Source: Cyanobium sp. FGCU6
Lineage (GTDB): Bacteria; Cyanobacteriota; Cyanobacteriia; PCC-6307; Cyanobiaceae
Length of the DNA stretch: 64,000 nucleotides
Reading direction: 5' to 3'
Assembly (NCBI GenBank): GCA_024958655.1
Contig: JANWUR010000002.1
Span: 124,001 to 188,000 of the forward strand
Positions 1 to 9,264 of this stretch are shown here, piece by piece; position 1 is the stretch's first letter; each line of letters opens with the position of its first letter. The notes beneath the pieces were generated by a model. The model had not been told where the DNA came from. It ran no database searches and was given only the letters and a program-made list of their open reading frames with translations. The position numbers and the translations under genes were made by a program.

Positions 1-548
1 AACTCCATCACCTCCTGGCCGGTGCGCGTGTCCAGGGCGCCCGTGGGCTCGTCCGCCAGCACCAGCTCCGGTTGGTTCACAAGCGCACGGGCGATGGCCA
101 CCCGTTGCTGCTGACCACCGGAAAGCTGGCTGGGGAGATGGTCGAGACGTTCGCCCAGACCCACCCGTTCCAGCATGCGGCGTGCGCACACCTGGCGCTC
201 ACGACGCGGGTAGCCGGCATACACCATGGGCAGCATCACGTTCTCCATGGCACTGAGGCGGCTGAGCAAGTTGAACTGCTGAAAGACAAAGCCAATGCGG
301 AAGTTGCGCAGATCGGTTCGTTCGTTATCGCTTAGGCTGGTCACATCGCGGCCATCAAAGTAGTAGCGCCCCCGGCTCGGCGGCTCAAGGCAGCCGAGAA
401 TGTTCATCAGGGTGGATTTGCCAGATCCAGAAGCACCCATAATCGCCACGTATTCTCCCCGCAGGATGGTGAGATTCACATCACTCAGGATCGGCGCCTC
501 CAGCTCACCCACCTGATACACCTTGCCGATATGGTCCAGCTGAAGCAT
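1..548 (-). CDS. MacB/LolD-type ABC exporter ATPase (partial)
   Basis: This is the ATP-binding subunit of an exporter. It starts at ATG 548 and runs off the left edge, so only about 182 residues are visible. Walker A (GASGSGKST), the Q-loop region (FVFQQFNLL), the signature (LSGGQQQRVAIARAL) and Walker B (LVLADEPTGALD) are all present and match the MacB/LolD/FtsE class, which powers mechanotransmission-type permeases rather than classical uptake. The start lies 2 bases past the stop of the FtsX-like permease at 551-1894, so the two are surely cotranscribed with the HlyD-like adaptor at 1891-3261. The substrate cannot be read from sequence. Missing: the C-terminal H-loop. Confidence 0.93.
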   Translation of the reverse strand, partial: MLQLDHIGKVYQVGELEAPILSDVNLTILRGEYVAIMGASGSGKSTLMNILGCLEPPSRGRYYFDGRDVTSLSDNERTDLRNFRIGFVFQQFNLLSRLSAMENVMLPMVYAGYPRRERQVCARRMLERVGLGERLDHLPSQLSGGQQQRVAIARALVNQPELVLADEPTGALDTRTGQEVME

Positions 549-550
549 GG

Positions 551-1894
551 CTAGGTGCTGCGCAGCGCCTCGATCGGGTCGAGTCGGGCGGCCTTGCGGG
601 CGGGGTAGGAGCCGAAGAACACGCCGATCGCCATGCAGAACAACAGTGAAATCAGAACCGCATCCAGCGACATCCCCACCCTCCAACCGAAGGCATGGTT
701 GATCAAGGCCGAGGCCACCACACCGAGGCTCACGCCGGCGAGGCCGCCGCAGCAAGAGAGCACCACCGATTCGCTCAGAAACTGCTGCAGGATGTCGGAA
801 CTGCGGGCACCGATGGCGCGGCGGATGCCGATTTCGCGGGTCCGCTCACTCACTGAGACCAACATGATGTTCATAATGCCGATCCCACCCACGAGCAGGG
901 AGATTGCGGCCGAGCCCCCCAGCAAGGCTGTGAACACTTTGGCCACCGAGGTGGAGGCGCTGACGAGATCGGCCTGGCTGCGCACCAGGAAGTCGTCCTG
1001 CTTCGGGGGTTGGATGCCATGGCGTCGCCGCAGCAGGTTGGTGATCTGAAACTCCGCGGCCTCCATCTGCTCCGGCTGCCTGGCCGATACGGAGATGGCA
1101 TCGAGGGCGATGCCGCTGATGGCATTCACCCCCACGATGCGACTGGCCATCGTGGTCAGAGGGATCAGCACCTGATCATCCATGTCTCGGAAGGCCGTGA
1201 CTCCCTTGTATTCCAGGGTGCCGATCACCGTGAAGGGTTCTCCCTGGATCCGCACGGTCGTCTGCAGCGCGCTCTCGGCATTGAGCCCGAGACTGTCCAC
1301 CACCGTCTGCCCCAGAACCGCCACCCGGGTGGCGCGGAGCAGGTCGTCGGTGTTGAAGAAACGGCCGCTGAGCGGCAGGAAGTCGCGCACCGTCACGTAG
1401 TCGGGAGTGGTTCCCACCACGAAGGTGCTGGTGTTGCGGTCGCCGTACACCACCTGGGCTCGCCGGTTCAACACCGGTGCCACAGCCGCCACAGCCGAGC
1501 TGGCGCTGGCGATCGCCTTGGCGTCCTCCCAGGTGAGCGTGGTGGCCGAACCGGCCCCCTGGGAGGCGGGGCTGCCGGTGGTGGCCACGCCGCTCTGGAT
1601 GAAGAGGAGATTGGAGCCGAGAGATCTGAGTTGGTTCACCGTCTGCGTCTGGGCTCCACGGCCGATGGTCACCATGGCGATCACGGCGGCGATGCCGATG
1701 ATCACCCCCAGCATGGTGAGCAGGGAGCGCATGCGGTTGGCCGCCAGCGATTCCCATGCCAATGGCACCGACTCGGCCAGCTGGGCCAGCCGCCTGTTGG
1801 TGCGCGAGCGCAGGGGCGCGGCCTGAGCCCGAAGGGCCTGCGCAGCGGAGAAGCCTGTGGAGGGCGTGGTAAAAGCCATGGGACAACGACTCAA
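551..1894 (-). CDS. MacB-type ABC exporter permease
   Basis: This is the inner-membrane permease of a MacAB-like tripartite exporter. An N-terminal cytoplasmic stretch leads to a first membrane helix near residues 55-80 (MRSLLTMLGVIIGIAAVIAM). A large periplasmic MacB_PCD-type domain follows, and then three C-terminal helices of the FtsX fold, including the conserved SERTREIGIRRAIGA loop. Unlike E. coli MacB, the ATPase is a separate gene. The start is ambiguous. TTG 1894 overlaps the upstream stop as TTGA and has a good GGAAGGA ribosome site, whereas ATG 1879 (MAFTTPS...) has a weaker one. I list the TTG. The operon order is adaptor, permease, ATPase. Confidence 0.9.
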   Translation of the reverse strand: MSRCPMAFTTPSTGFSAAQALRAQAAPLRSRTNRRLAQLAESVPLAWESLAANRMRSLLTMLGVIIGIAAVIAMVTIGRGAQTQTVNQLRSLGSNLLFIQSGVATTGSPASQGAGSATTLTWEDAKAIASASSAVAAVAPVLNRRAQVVYGDRNTSTFVVGTTPDYVTVRDFLPLSGRFFNTDDLLRATRVAVLGQTVVDSLGLNAESALQTTVRIQGEPFTVIGTLEYKGVTAFRDMDDQVLIPLTTMASRIVGVNAISGIALDAISVSARQPEQMEAAEFQITNLLRRRHGIQPPKQDDFLVRSQADLVSASTSVAKVFTALLGGSAAISLLVGGIGIMNIMLVSVSERTREIGIRRAIGARSSDILQQFLSESVVLSCCGGLAGVSLGVVASALINHAFGWRVGMSLDAVLISLLFCMAIGVFFGSYPARKAARLDPIEALRST

Positions 1895-3261
1895 CGCATC
1901 CTTCCAGCACCCTGAGGCTGCTGGAAGGGGGAATTGGAGCGCACGGGCTTGTCGTTTGGTGGCCGTCTTCCCGGAAAGGTGAGGAACACATGCTCCCCCA
2001 CCTTCAGGCCGGTCAGCACCTCGGATTGGGTGCCCACTGTGGCGCCGACACGGATCGGGCGGAACACCGGCTGCTGGCGAGGACCAAGGACAAAAACCCC
2101 CGTACCCTCCCGCTCACTCACAATCGCGGTGGTGGGAATCAGCAGCGCACCAGGATGACGACCCACCTGAAAACTGGCGGTGAAGTTCATACCGGAGAGC
2201 AGCCTGGTGCGATCGGGATCCTCCAGCCGGATCCGCACCTGAAAACTGGTGACGTTCTGGACGACCACCGATTCCGGTGCGATCAACCGCACCCGGCCGT
2301 GAAAGGTGCGCCCTGGAAAGGCATCCACCTGCAGGCTCACGGGCTGGCCGCGGTAGATGGCGTTGATATCGGTTTCAGCCACATTGGCCACACCCTCCAG
2401 GGCGCCCGCCAGGGCGAAGATGGAGGAGGAGGTGGCTGAGCTGGTGGCGCTCGCCGAGGTGGTGGGAGTGACGAAGGCGCCGATGTCGGCGTATTTCTGG
2501 GTGATCACCCCATCGAACGGGGCGCGGATGTAGGTGTCGGCGATCTGGGTGCGGATGGTTTGCAGAGCCCCTTCGGCCTGGCTCACCTGGGCGCGGGCGG
2601 CGGCGATGTCTTCCTTGCGAAAGCCGGCCTGTACCAGGTCCAACTGAGCCCTGAGCGCGCTGATCCGCTGCTGTAACGCCAGGTACTGGGAGCGGCTGGT
2701 GTCGAAGGACACCCTGCCGATGGCCCCGGCTTCAAAGAGCTTCTGATTGCTGCGGTAAGCCGATTGGATGGCGATCATCTGGGCCTCGGCATCGTGCAGA
2801 TTCTCCCGTGCCTGGCGGATTTCCTCCGGCCGGCTGCCCGATTCCAGCTTGCGCAGATTGGCCTCAGCCGCCGCCAGAAAGCCTTCCGCCCTGAGCAGCT
2901 CCCCCCGCAGATTGCTGTCATCCATGCGGGCCAGCAGTTGGCCCGCCTTCACTTGCTCGCCCTGGTCCACGGCGATGGCGAGGATGCGGCCTGGCTGTTT
3001 GGGGCTGATGTTCACAGGCGTCAGGGGGCGGATGGAACCCGTGGCCGACACCCTCACCGCCAGATCCTGTCGGATCACAGGAGCGGTCTGGCTTTCCAGG
3101 ACCTTCTCCCGCGCCTGCCTGCCGTTCCGCTGCCAGAGCCCCAACCCGGCGGCGGTCACGGCAGCGCCTGCGAGCACGATCGGCAGCCAGATCCTGAGGC
3201 TCGGCCGGACCCGGGGGCTGTGCAGGGGTGGCAGGGACACGGGGTGACGGCGCAGGGGCAC
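1891..3261 (-). CDS. HlyD/MacA-family periplasmic adaptor
   Basis: This is the membrane-fusion (adaptor) subunit of the exporter, expected to bridge the permease and an outer-membrane channel. The 456 residues start with a membrane anchor around 24-46 (RIWLPIVLAGAAVTAAGLGLW). Next comes the biotinyl-lipoyl half-motif (ISPKQPGRILAIAVDQGEQVKAGQ), a long alpha-hairpin rich in Ala, Arg and Gln (about 110-225), the second lipoyl half (YIRAPFDGVITQ) and beta-barrel and MacA-like C-terminal domains. It starts at GTG 3261 and is the first gene of a minus-strand operon. The 198-base gap to the divergent SIR2-TIR gene must hold its promoter. No outer-membrane TolC partner is in the window. Confidence 0.92.
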   Translation of the reverse strand: MPLRRHPVSLPPLHSPRVRPSLRIWLPIVLAGAAVTAAGLGLWQRNGRQAREKVLESQTAPVIRQDLAVRVSATGSIRPLTPVNISPKQPGRILAIAVDQGEQVKAGQLLARMDDSNLRGELLRAEGFLAAAEANLRKLESGSRPEEIRQARENLHDAEAQMIAIQSAYRSNQKLFEAGAIGRVSFDTSRSQYLALQQRISALRAQLDLVQAGFRKEDIAAARAQVSQAEGALQTIRTQIADTYIRAPFDGVITQKYADIGAFVTPTTSASATSSATSSSIFALAGALEGVANVAETDINAIYRGQPVSLQVDAFPGRTFHGRVRLIAPESVVVQNVTSFQVRIRLEDPDRTRLLSGMNFTASFQVGRHPGALLIPTTAIVSEREGTGVFVLGPRQQPVFRPIRVGATVGTQSEVLTGLKVGEHVFLTFPGRRPPNDKPVRSNSPFQQPQGAGRMR

Positions 3262-3459
3262 CTATCTCCAGTTTCAATGTAGGAACCACCCCAGGCAACC
3301 ATCAACCAGGAAGAGGAGAAGCGTGCTTTGTTGCATCTAGTGAAGAGTTGCCAGCTACCAGCTCACCCTGGCCACGGCAATACCTAGGAAAAGGGAGGAA
3401 TCCTTGGCTCCATTGCTGAGCACAGTCTAGCTCTTAAAAAGGTCTGAGAAAGCAAGGCA
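3262..3459. promoter_or_regulatory. Divergent intergenic region
   Basis: This 198-base spacer separates the exporter operon (minus) from the SIR2-TIR/STAND pair (plus), so it must carry both promoters. It is richer in A+T than the window average. Close to the plus-strand gene there is an AT-rich stretch (TCTAGCTCTTAAAAAGG) that could hold a -10 element, but no clean -35/-10 pair stands out. An AAGG lies only 2 bases before ATG 3460. No clear operator palindrome was found by eye. Confidence 0.4.
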
Positions 3460-5031
3460 ATGACCCTGTCCACCGCTGGCGATGTGTTGCTGAAAGGCCA
3501 TGTCCGCAAGATCGTCGAAGCGATCCTGGCGGGCAAGGTTGTCCCTTTCCTCGGCGCTGACATCAACCTGTGCGATCGCCCAAAGACAGCGGATGGCCAC
3601 AATCAGCCGTGGACCCCAGATTCACCTTTCCCTCCCAGCAATCAAGAGCTTGCTGCTCATCTCGATTCCTACGGCACCGAACTTGGAACCTCGTATCAGC
3701 AGCAGTTGACCTGCCCGTTTGCCGAGATGCGCGAGCTGGAGCAGCTGCCCGCCGAGTGTCCGTTGCGACGCGGTGGCGCTGTTCTGCGCCTGCCGGTTCA
3801 GAATGTATCCCAGAACTTATACGCAAATAGCAAAGACGGGGCGACGATCCTCTACGAGGCCCTGAGCAGTTTGTTTGGAAAAGTCTATACCCCCAATTCA
3901 CTGCATCGATTTTTCGCCAAAGTACCTAGCCTGCTTCGCTCAAGAAGTCGTACGCCAATATATCCGTTGATCGTTACCTCCTGCTTCGACAGCACCCTGG
4001 AGCAAGCGTTTGCTGAAGCGGGAGAGGAGATCGACCTGGTGAGCTTCGTGAGCGAGTCTAAATCCGAATGTTTCCGACATCAATCGCCCGATGGCAAGCG
4101 AACCGAGATCACCGAACCGAATAAGTATGCCAATCTAGACCTGGGCAAGCGCCCAGTTGTACTGAAACTTTATGGCGGCTATGAAAGCGAATCATTTCAG
4201 ATCAAGGAAGATGATTATATCGATTATTTATCAAACAGGGACATGGCTGAGCTCATTCCCAGCTCACTGCTCCGCATTCTGAGAGCAGATAACACAACCA
4301 TGTGGTTTCTCGGCTATGGCCTCAGTCTCTGGAACCAGCGCGTGATTCTTCGCCGCCTCTGGCAGGAGAAACTCGAAACCAGTGACAAACCATGGTGGGC
4401 GATCCAGGCTCACCCCGATCCGATGGATGTGCGGATCTGGGATCGCTATTCCGTGCAGACCCTCCAGCGCCCACCGGTAAGCCTCGAGAATTACATTAGC
4501 AACGTGGAAGATCGGCTGCAGGCCACGCCCACACTGGCTCCAGCCAAGTCTGCCGACTCCACAAGTCAGGCATCACTGATCAGGGATAAGGTTTTCTTTT
4601 CCTACAGCCATAAGGATCACGACTGGCTACAGCAACTGAAAGAATTTCTGGCTCCCGCAATCCGCGCGGGCCTGCTCAGTGAATGGGATGATACGCAGAT
4701 TCAGCCGGGTGCTCAGTGGAGAGACGAAATCCAGACTGCACTCTCCACTGCCAAGGTCGCCGTGTTACTGGTTAGTGCCGGTTTTCTTGACTCGGAGTTC
4801 ATTACCAGCGAAGAGTTACCCACCCTGCTTCAGGCGGCTAAGGATGATGGGGTTGTGATCTTTCCCGTGATCGTGGATCACTGCCTCTACGATTTTTCGG
4901 CCTTGAAAGACTACCAGGCAGCCAACGATGTTTCGAAGCCACTGATGGCCTTGGAAGGGGCAGAGCGGAGTGAAGAGCTCACCAAAGTTGCGCGGAAAAT
5001 CTTGACTGCACTGCAAAAGAAAGCAGCTTAG
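3460..5031 (+). CDS. SIR2-like / TIR fusion protein (candidate defence effector)
   Basis: This 523-residue protein fuses an N-terminal SIR2_2-like domain (about 14-330) to a C-terminal TIR domain (about 376-520). SIR2 landmarks are VPFLGAD (28-34), TSCFD (173-177), LKLYGG (235-240) and FLGYGLSLWN (about 283-292). In active SIR2 NADases I would expect N in TTNYD and H in KLHG; here they are C175 and Y238, so this half may be inactive. The TIR half has FFSYSHKDHDW, WDDTQIQPGAQW and SEFITSEELP, keeping the acidic pair E451/E452 where the NADase glutamate sits. The gene precedes the STAND-WD40 gene by 2 bases. Both are much lower in G+C than their surroundings, a sign of transfer. NAD-depleting immunity is inference from the families. 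Confidence 0.82.
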   Translation: MTLSTAGDVLLKGHVRKIVEAILAGKVVPFLGADINLCDRPKTADGHNQPWTPDSPFPPSNQELAAHLDSYGTELGTSYQQQLTCPFAEMRELEQLPAECPLRRGGAVLRLPVQNVSQNLYANSKDGATILYEALSSLFGKVYTPNSLHRFFAKVPSLLRSRSRTPIYPLIVTSCFDSTLEQAFAEAGEEIDLVSFVSESKSECFRHQSPDGKRTEITEPNKYANLDLGKRPVVLKLYGGYESESFQIKEDDYIDYLSNRDMAELIPSSLLRILRADNTTMWFLGYGLSLWNQRVILRRLWQEKLETSDKPWWAIQAHPDPMDVRIWDRYSVQTLQRPPVSLENYISNVEDRLQATPTLAPAKSADSTSQASLIRDKVFFSYSHKDHDWLQQLKEFLAPAIRAGLLSEWDDTQIQPGAQWRDEIQTALSTAKVAVLLVSAGFLDSEFITSEELPTLLQAAKDDGVVIFPVIVDHCLYDFSALKDYQAANDVSKPLMALEGAERSEELTKVARKILTALQKKAA

Positions 5032-5033
5032 CC

Positions 5034-8000
5034 ATGAATCCGGAAACAGCAAATCAAAGCACCAGCCTTGAATGTCCGTATAAAGGATTAATCCCTTACG
5101 GTGAAAAAGATGCACCGATCTTCTTCGGCCGGGAGGACTGGTGCCAGATTATCATCAACAATCTCCTCGCGTCCCATCTCACCCTCCTCTATGGGGCCAG
5201 CGGGGTGGGAAAGAGCTCCGTGCTGTTGGCCGGAGTGGCGAATCGACTCAAGAAACAGTCGCAGCAGAGTGCGGAGGCTCAAGGCTGGCCGGAATGGGCC
5301 GTGATTGTCTGCCGAGACTGGCGGGATGATCCCCTCACCACCCTGCGGGAGCGGATCTCGACAGAACTCGAGGCCCTGATCGGGCGGCCGCTGGCCGAGG
5401 AGAAGGAGTGCGGGGCTGGCCTCAGCTCGCTGCTGCAAGCTGCCAGCCAGGCCGTCGGCCGGGTCGGTGACGACGGCAGCAGGAGCCCAGGCAAGCTGTT
5501 GCTGATCCTTGATCAGTTTGAGGAGTATTTTCTTTATCACCCCCAGGACAGTGGTGCGGGTAGCTTCGCCGTGGAGTTTCCAGCGGCTGTCAACGATTCA
5601 CGGCTCTCACTGAATGTGCTGATCTCGCTGCGCGAAGATTCGCTGGCCAAGCTTGATCGCTTCAAACAGCAGCTCCCGGATCTGTTTGCCAATCGCTTGC
5701 AGATCGATCATCTCGATCGTGCCGCCGCGATCGATGCGATCCGCAAACCGATTGAAGAGTTCAATCGGAAGCTGCCTCCCGATTCTCACAAGGCGAGTGT
5801 GGAACCCGCCTTGATCCAGGATGTGCTCGACCAGGTGAAGGTGGGCCAGATCCAGACGAGCGAGGCTGATGTCGGCGCTGATCAGCCGGCTCATCCGCAT
5901 CCAGCGGAGTCTGAAACTTTGCGCGTGGAGACACCTTTCCTGCAGCTGGTGATGACGCGGCTCTGGGAGGAGGAGAGTCGCCTGCAGTCACCACCGCGCC
6001 TGAGGCGGGACACCCTCCAACGCCTCGGCGGAGCCGGCACGATTGTGCGCGAGCACCTGGAGCGGCTGATGGCAGGCTTGCCGGAGTCGTCGAAACGGGT
6101 CGCGGCGATCATCTTCGACAAGCTGGTGACATCCGGTCTCACCAAGATCGCCTACCCGGTGTTCGAGCTCACGGATCCAACCAAGGTGGATCGCCCCCAG
6201 GATCTGGTCAACCGCACGGAGCTCGAACACCTGCTGGAGCATCTCAGCAGCGGCAGCCAGCGGATCCTGCGGCCCTTGCCCCCAGCGCTGGATCAGCCGA
6301 AGGAGCAGAAGCGCTACGAAATTTTCCACGATGTGCTGGCCAAGCCGATCCTGGAGTGGCGGCGCGGCTACCGGGAGCGTGCTGAGCGAGAAGAAGAACG
6401 CCAACAGCACGCACAGGAATTACGCCGGGAGCGTCGCAAACTCTGGATCAGTGCAGGCATTGGCCTTCCTCTGCTGGCATACACAATTTATCTCGGGTTA
6501 ATCAATTCACAGTTAACAGCCAAACAGCAAGAGCTCACGATTATTGAGTCTGCCCAGCAATTCAAAGGGCAACAGCTTGATCAGATCGATGCCCTTGTGC
6601 AGGCGATGGAGGCCGGCCGCCAACTGAGTAAGTCCTGGGGGGAAAACGTACCTGGATCAGCCACCTACATCGCTGCCAACCTGCGCCACATTCTTGACAG
6701 TATCAAGGAGGTTGACAAGGTTGACCTGCTGACCCAGGAGGATGCTTCAGCAAGACTGATTCGATTCAACCATGATGGCAGCAGGGTTGGCATTGTATTT
6801 CAGGATAACCATTTCGAGCTGCGCGATCTCCAAGGCCAACCAATCAATACTTCCTTCTCTCAGCTCTCCTCCACTTCAGCTCAGCCCGAAGCCAGCAAGA
6901 TCCTCTCGTTTGCCTTTGCCAGGTCTGGGGAAAAACTCGCAACCGTGTCCAGCGATGGTGTGATTCGGATTTGGGATCGCTTTGGCAGGCAGACCCACTC
7001 CTTCGCATCCACAGGCCTTGCGGAGGTTGTACCGATTCGTCTGCGCAACCGTCTGCACTTTTCACCGGATGGCCAACGACTGGCTGTGATTGATCAGGAG
7101 CGAGAAAAGGGTGTGCTGCGTGTGTTTCCTCTCGGTGCCTCCCCCCCCGGGCTCGCTGCCGAGCGGTTTGGCGAGGCCAGTGATCCTGCCACTCCATCAC
7201 TGGCGTTGGTTCGCTTCAGTCCGGCGGGGAACCTGCTCGGCACCGCCACCGAGAACGGGGAGATCCGGTTGTTCGACGCCTTCACGGGTCGCGCCCTGCC
7301 ATCCCCCTCCACCGCCACGCCCGCGCTGTGGATCGCCTCGATGGAATTCTCCGAGGATGGTCAGGCCTTGGCCGCTTCAGCTCCGGATGGTGTGCGCCTC
7401 TGGCAGAGGGATTCCCAGGGGAGATGGAACGCTTCGCTGCTGCCTGCGCTCAACACTTCTCAGCTTCGATTCAGCAAGGATGGAAACTTGCTGGCCACCG
7501 GATCCCTGGATGGATGGGCTCGAGTCTGGGATGCCCGTCGTCCCAAGGTGCAGACACCGTTGGCTGCCTATCTGAACCAGGCGCCTGTCCAGGATGTGCG
7601 ATTCATGCCGGATGGACGCAATCTGCTCACCGTCTCCACCGCCGGCCTGCTCCATGAGTGGGAAGGGCCGAACCTGTCGGATCTGGAGACATCCGCACGA
7701 CAGGTTCGGCTGTCTGCCGCCGCCTTCAGTGCAGACGGCCGCTGGCTGGCGGAGGCGGCCCTTGGCGAACGCTCGGTCTGTCTGCAGCCGTTGCCCTTGC
7801 AAACTCCTGGAACTTTCAACACGGCTTCGTCCAGGGTTGGAGGATGCACCGGTACCACGTTGCCTGTGCCAACCACCCAGAGCGCTCCCAATGTCGTCAT
7901 CGCCAGGTTAGGCATCAATCCCCAGACCAAAGTGGTGGGCCTCCCCTGGCGCGGGCCATTCATGGTATGGAATCAGCAGGGACAGATCCAACGTCTCAAG

Positions 8001-8855
8001 CTCCCTGCGTCCATCCGTACCCCAGACAGCAAGCGACCAGCGAAGCCTGCTCCGAGCGCCCCTTTCAGTGAGATCAGCTTCAGTCCCGATGGCCGACAGT
8101 TCGCTGTCGTGGCTCGCGGGGGCGAAGACCCCCAGGCGTTGCTCTGTCCAGTGGAGCTCAGCAGGCCAGAACCGCCCTGCGTCCCAATGGGGATCAGCGC
8201 TGATTCAGACCAGCCAATGGGCCCAGTCACCAGCGTGCAGTTTCTGCCCAAGTCCGGAACACGGCTGCTGTTCAGTACAACTGAGGGGCAGATCTGCTCC
8301 GGAACCCTGGTTGCGAACATGCCGCAGGTGCGCGGCCTTCACTGTCAGGACCTGGTGAAACGGCATGGCAGCTGGTGGCAGCTTTCCGTCTCCCCCGATG
8401 GCTCCACAATCGGGCTGGCTGGTTTTGACGGCACCCTCTACCTGTTCCGACAGCGATCGAAGGATCGTCTTGAAGCACTCCCTCAACAGCCGATCAAAGC
8501 GTCTGCAGGTCCGCTCTCTATAGTGAGCTTCAGTCCCGATGGCCGTGTCATCGCTGTCGTTGCCCTGAACGGCACGGCCAGCCTCTGGGATCAGGCCGGC
8601 CGGCAACTGGCTTCATTCTCCAGCGGTGAAAGTGGAGGGGTTGGCTATTTGAAAGCTGCATTCACCTCAGATGGAAGCAAGGTGAGATTGGTGACGAAGC
8701 AGGGCGACCTCCATGTGAAGAATGTCGAGGATCTTCCCAGGCTTCTCGAAAGAGGGTGCACAACACTCAGGCGGTTCCTGGATCACCCACACAAGAATGA
8801 GAGCCCAAACAGCCGCAGAACCATCCAAAATCTCGTATCGTTCTGCAAACGATGA
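5034..8855 (+). CDS. nSTAND1 NTPase with transmembrane helix and WD40 repeats
   Basis: This is a 1273-residue signal-transducing NTPase of the STAND class. The N-terminus ECPYKGLIPYGEKDAPIFFGRE is the usual nSTAND1 entry and is followed by Walker A (GASGVGKSS, 54-62) and Walker B (LLLILDQFEEYF, about 155-166). One hydrophobic helix near 469-490 (ISAGIGLPLLAYTIYLGLI) would tether it to the membrane. From about 575 to 1250 come roughly a dozen degenerate WD40 repeats (FSPDG...LAT...DG..R.WD), probably a sensor propeller. The C-terminal tail (ERGCTTLRRFL) is typical of cyanobacterial WD40-STAND proteins. In such systems ligand binding triggers oligomerisation and activates a partner; the partner here is likely the adjacent SIR2-TIR protein. 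The target sensed is unknown. Confidence 0.88.
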   Translation: MNPETANQSTSLECPYKGLIPYGEKDAPIFFGREDWCQIIINNLLASHLTLLYGASGVGKSSVLLAGVANRLKKQSQQSAEAQGWPEWAVIVCRDWRDDPLTTLRERISTELEALIGRPLAEEKECGAGLSSLLQAASQAVGRVGDDGSRSPGKLLLILDQFEEYFLYHPQDSGAGSFAVEFPAAVNDSRLSLNVLISLREDSLAKLDRFKQQLPDLFANRLQIDHLDRAAAIDAIRKPIEEFNRKLPPDSHKASVEPALIQDVLDQVKVGQIQTSEADVGADQPAHPHPAESETLRVETPFLQLVMTRLWEEESRLQSPPRLRRDTLQRLGGAGTIVREHLERLMAGLPESSKRVAAIIFDKLVTSGLTKIAYPVFELTDPTKVDRPQDLVNRTELEHLLEHLSSGSQRILRPLPPALDQPKEQKRYEIFHDVLAKPILEWRRGYRERAEREEERQQHAQELRRERRKLWISAGIGLPLLAYTIYLGLINSQLTAKQQELTIIESAQQFKGQQLDQIDALVQAMEAGRQLSKSWGENVPGSATYIAANLRHILDSIKEVDKVDLLTQEDASARLIRFNHDGSRVGIVFQDNHFELRDLQGQPINTSFSQLSSTSAQPEASKILSFAFARSGEKLATVSSDGVIRIWDRFGRQTHSFASTGLAEVVPIRLRNRLHFSPDGQRLAVIDQEREKGVLRVFPLGASPPGLAAERFGEASDPATPSLALVRFSPAGNLLGTATENGEIRLFDAFTGRALPSPSTATPALWIASMEFSEDGQALAASAPDGVRLWQRDSQGRWNASLLPALNTSQLRFSKDGNLLATGSLDGWARVWDARRPKVQTPLAAYLNQAPVQDVRFMPDGRNLLTVSTAGLLHEWEGPNLSDLETSARQVRLSAAAFSADGRWLAEAALGERSVCLQPLPLQTPGTFNTASSRVGGCTGTTLPVPTTQSAPNVVIARLGINPQTKVVGLPWRGPFMVWNQQGQIQRLKLPASIRTPDSKRPAKPAPSAPFSEISFSPDGRQFAVVARGGEDPQALLCPVELSRPEPPCVPMGISADSDQPMGPVTSVQFLPKSGTRLLFSTTEGQICSGTLVANMPQVRGLHCQDLVKRHGSWWQLSVSPDGSTIGLAGFDGTLYLFRQRSKDRLEALPQQPIKASAGPLSIVSFSPDGRVIAVVALNGTASLWDQAGRQLASFSSGESGGVGYLKAAFTSDGSKVRLVTKQGDLHVKNVEDLPRLLERGCTTLRRFLDHPHKNESPNSRRTIQNLVSFCKR

Positions 8856-9264
8856 TCACGCATGGTTGGATGTGCTGATCAGGCCCCCCGCCTATCCAGG
8901 CTTCTGCCTCCACAGTGGAATCCGCCTGAGTGGTTCGTCCCTTAACCGTCGCCGCCAAGATCGGTCAGAGGGAAGGACGCCATGGGCGGGGTCTTATCCG
9001 CGGCAAACTGGCAATCACCCCGGCTTTCGCCATTGCAAGGAATGGACTGGGATGAACCTCCATAAGCTGCTCGGACTTGCTGGCGTCCTTTGTGGTGTCC
9101 CCTCAGGGGGGTCTGCACCGCTCAATGCCCACAGCCACTGCCAGCGGGCCACGGTGCCCGCCGGGTCGTCGGGCTTGGGCAGGGCTGCGGCGGACGCAGC
9201 GGCGCCACGGCTGGGCCCAGCGTCTCAAAACAGCAGGCCTCTTGCTCAGGTCGTCCTGCTCGGT
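8856..9264. other. Intergenic region after the STAND gene, no gene supported
   Basis: These 409 bases lie between the convergent STAND-WD40 and TPR-glycosyltransferase genes. A reading frame starting MNLHKLLGLAGVLCG at 9053 looks like a signal peptide. It runs on without a stop deep into the antisense of the next gene, so I do not call it. A short CCCC-TCA-GGGG hairpin near 9102 lacks a T tract. I see no tRNA, repeat or clear attachment site. Confidence 0.5.

Noticed and set aside
9102-9115. CCCC-TCA-GGGG hairpin as a terminator
   Set aside because: The stem is very short and no T tract follows on either strand.
9053-9264. Signal-peptide-like start (MNLHKLLGLAGVLCG) after the STAND gene
   Set aside because: The frame has no stop until far into the antisense of the glycosyltransferase gene; G+C-rich antisense frames often stay open by chance.
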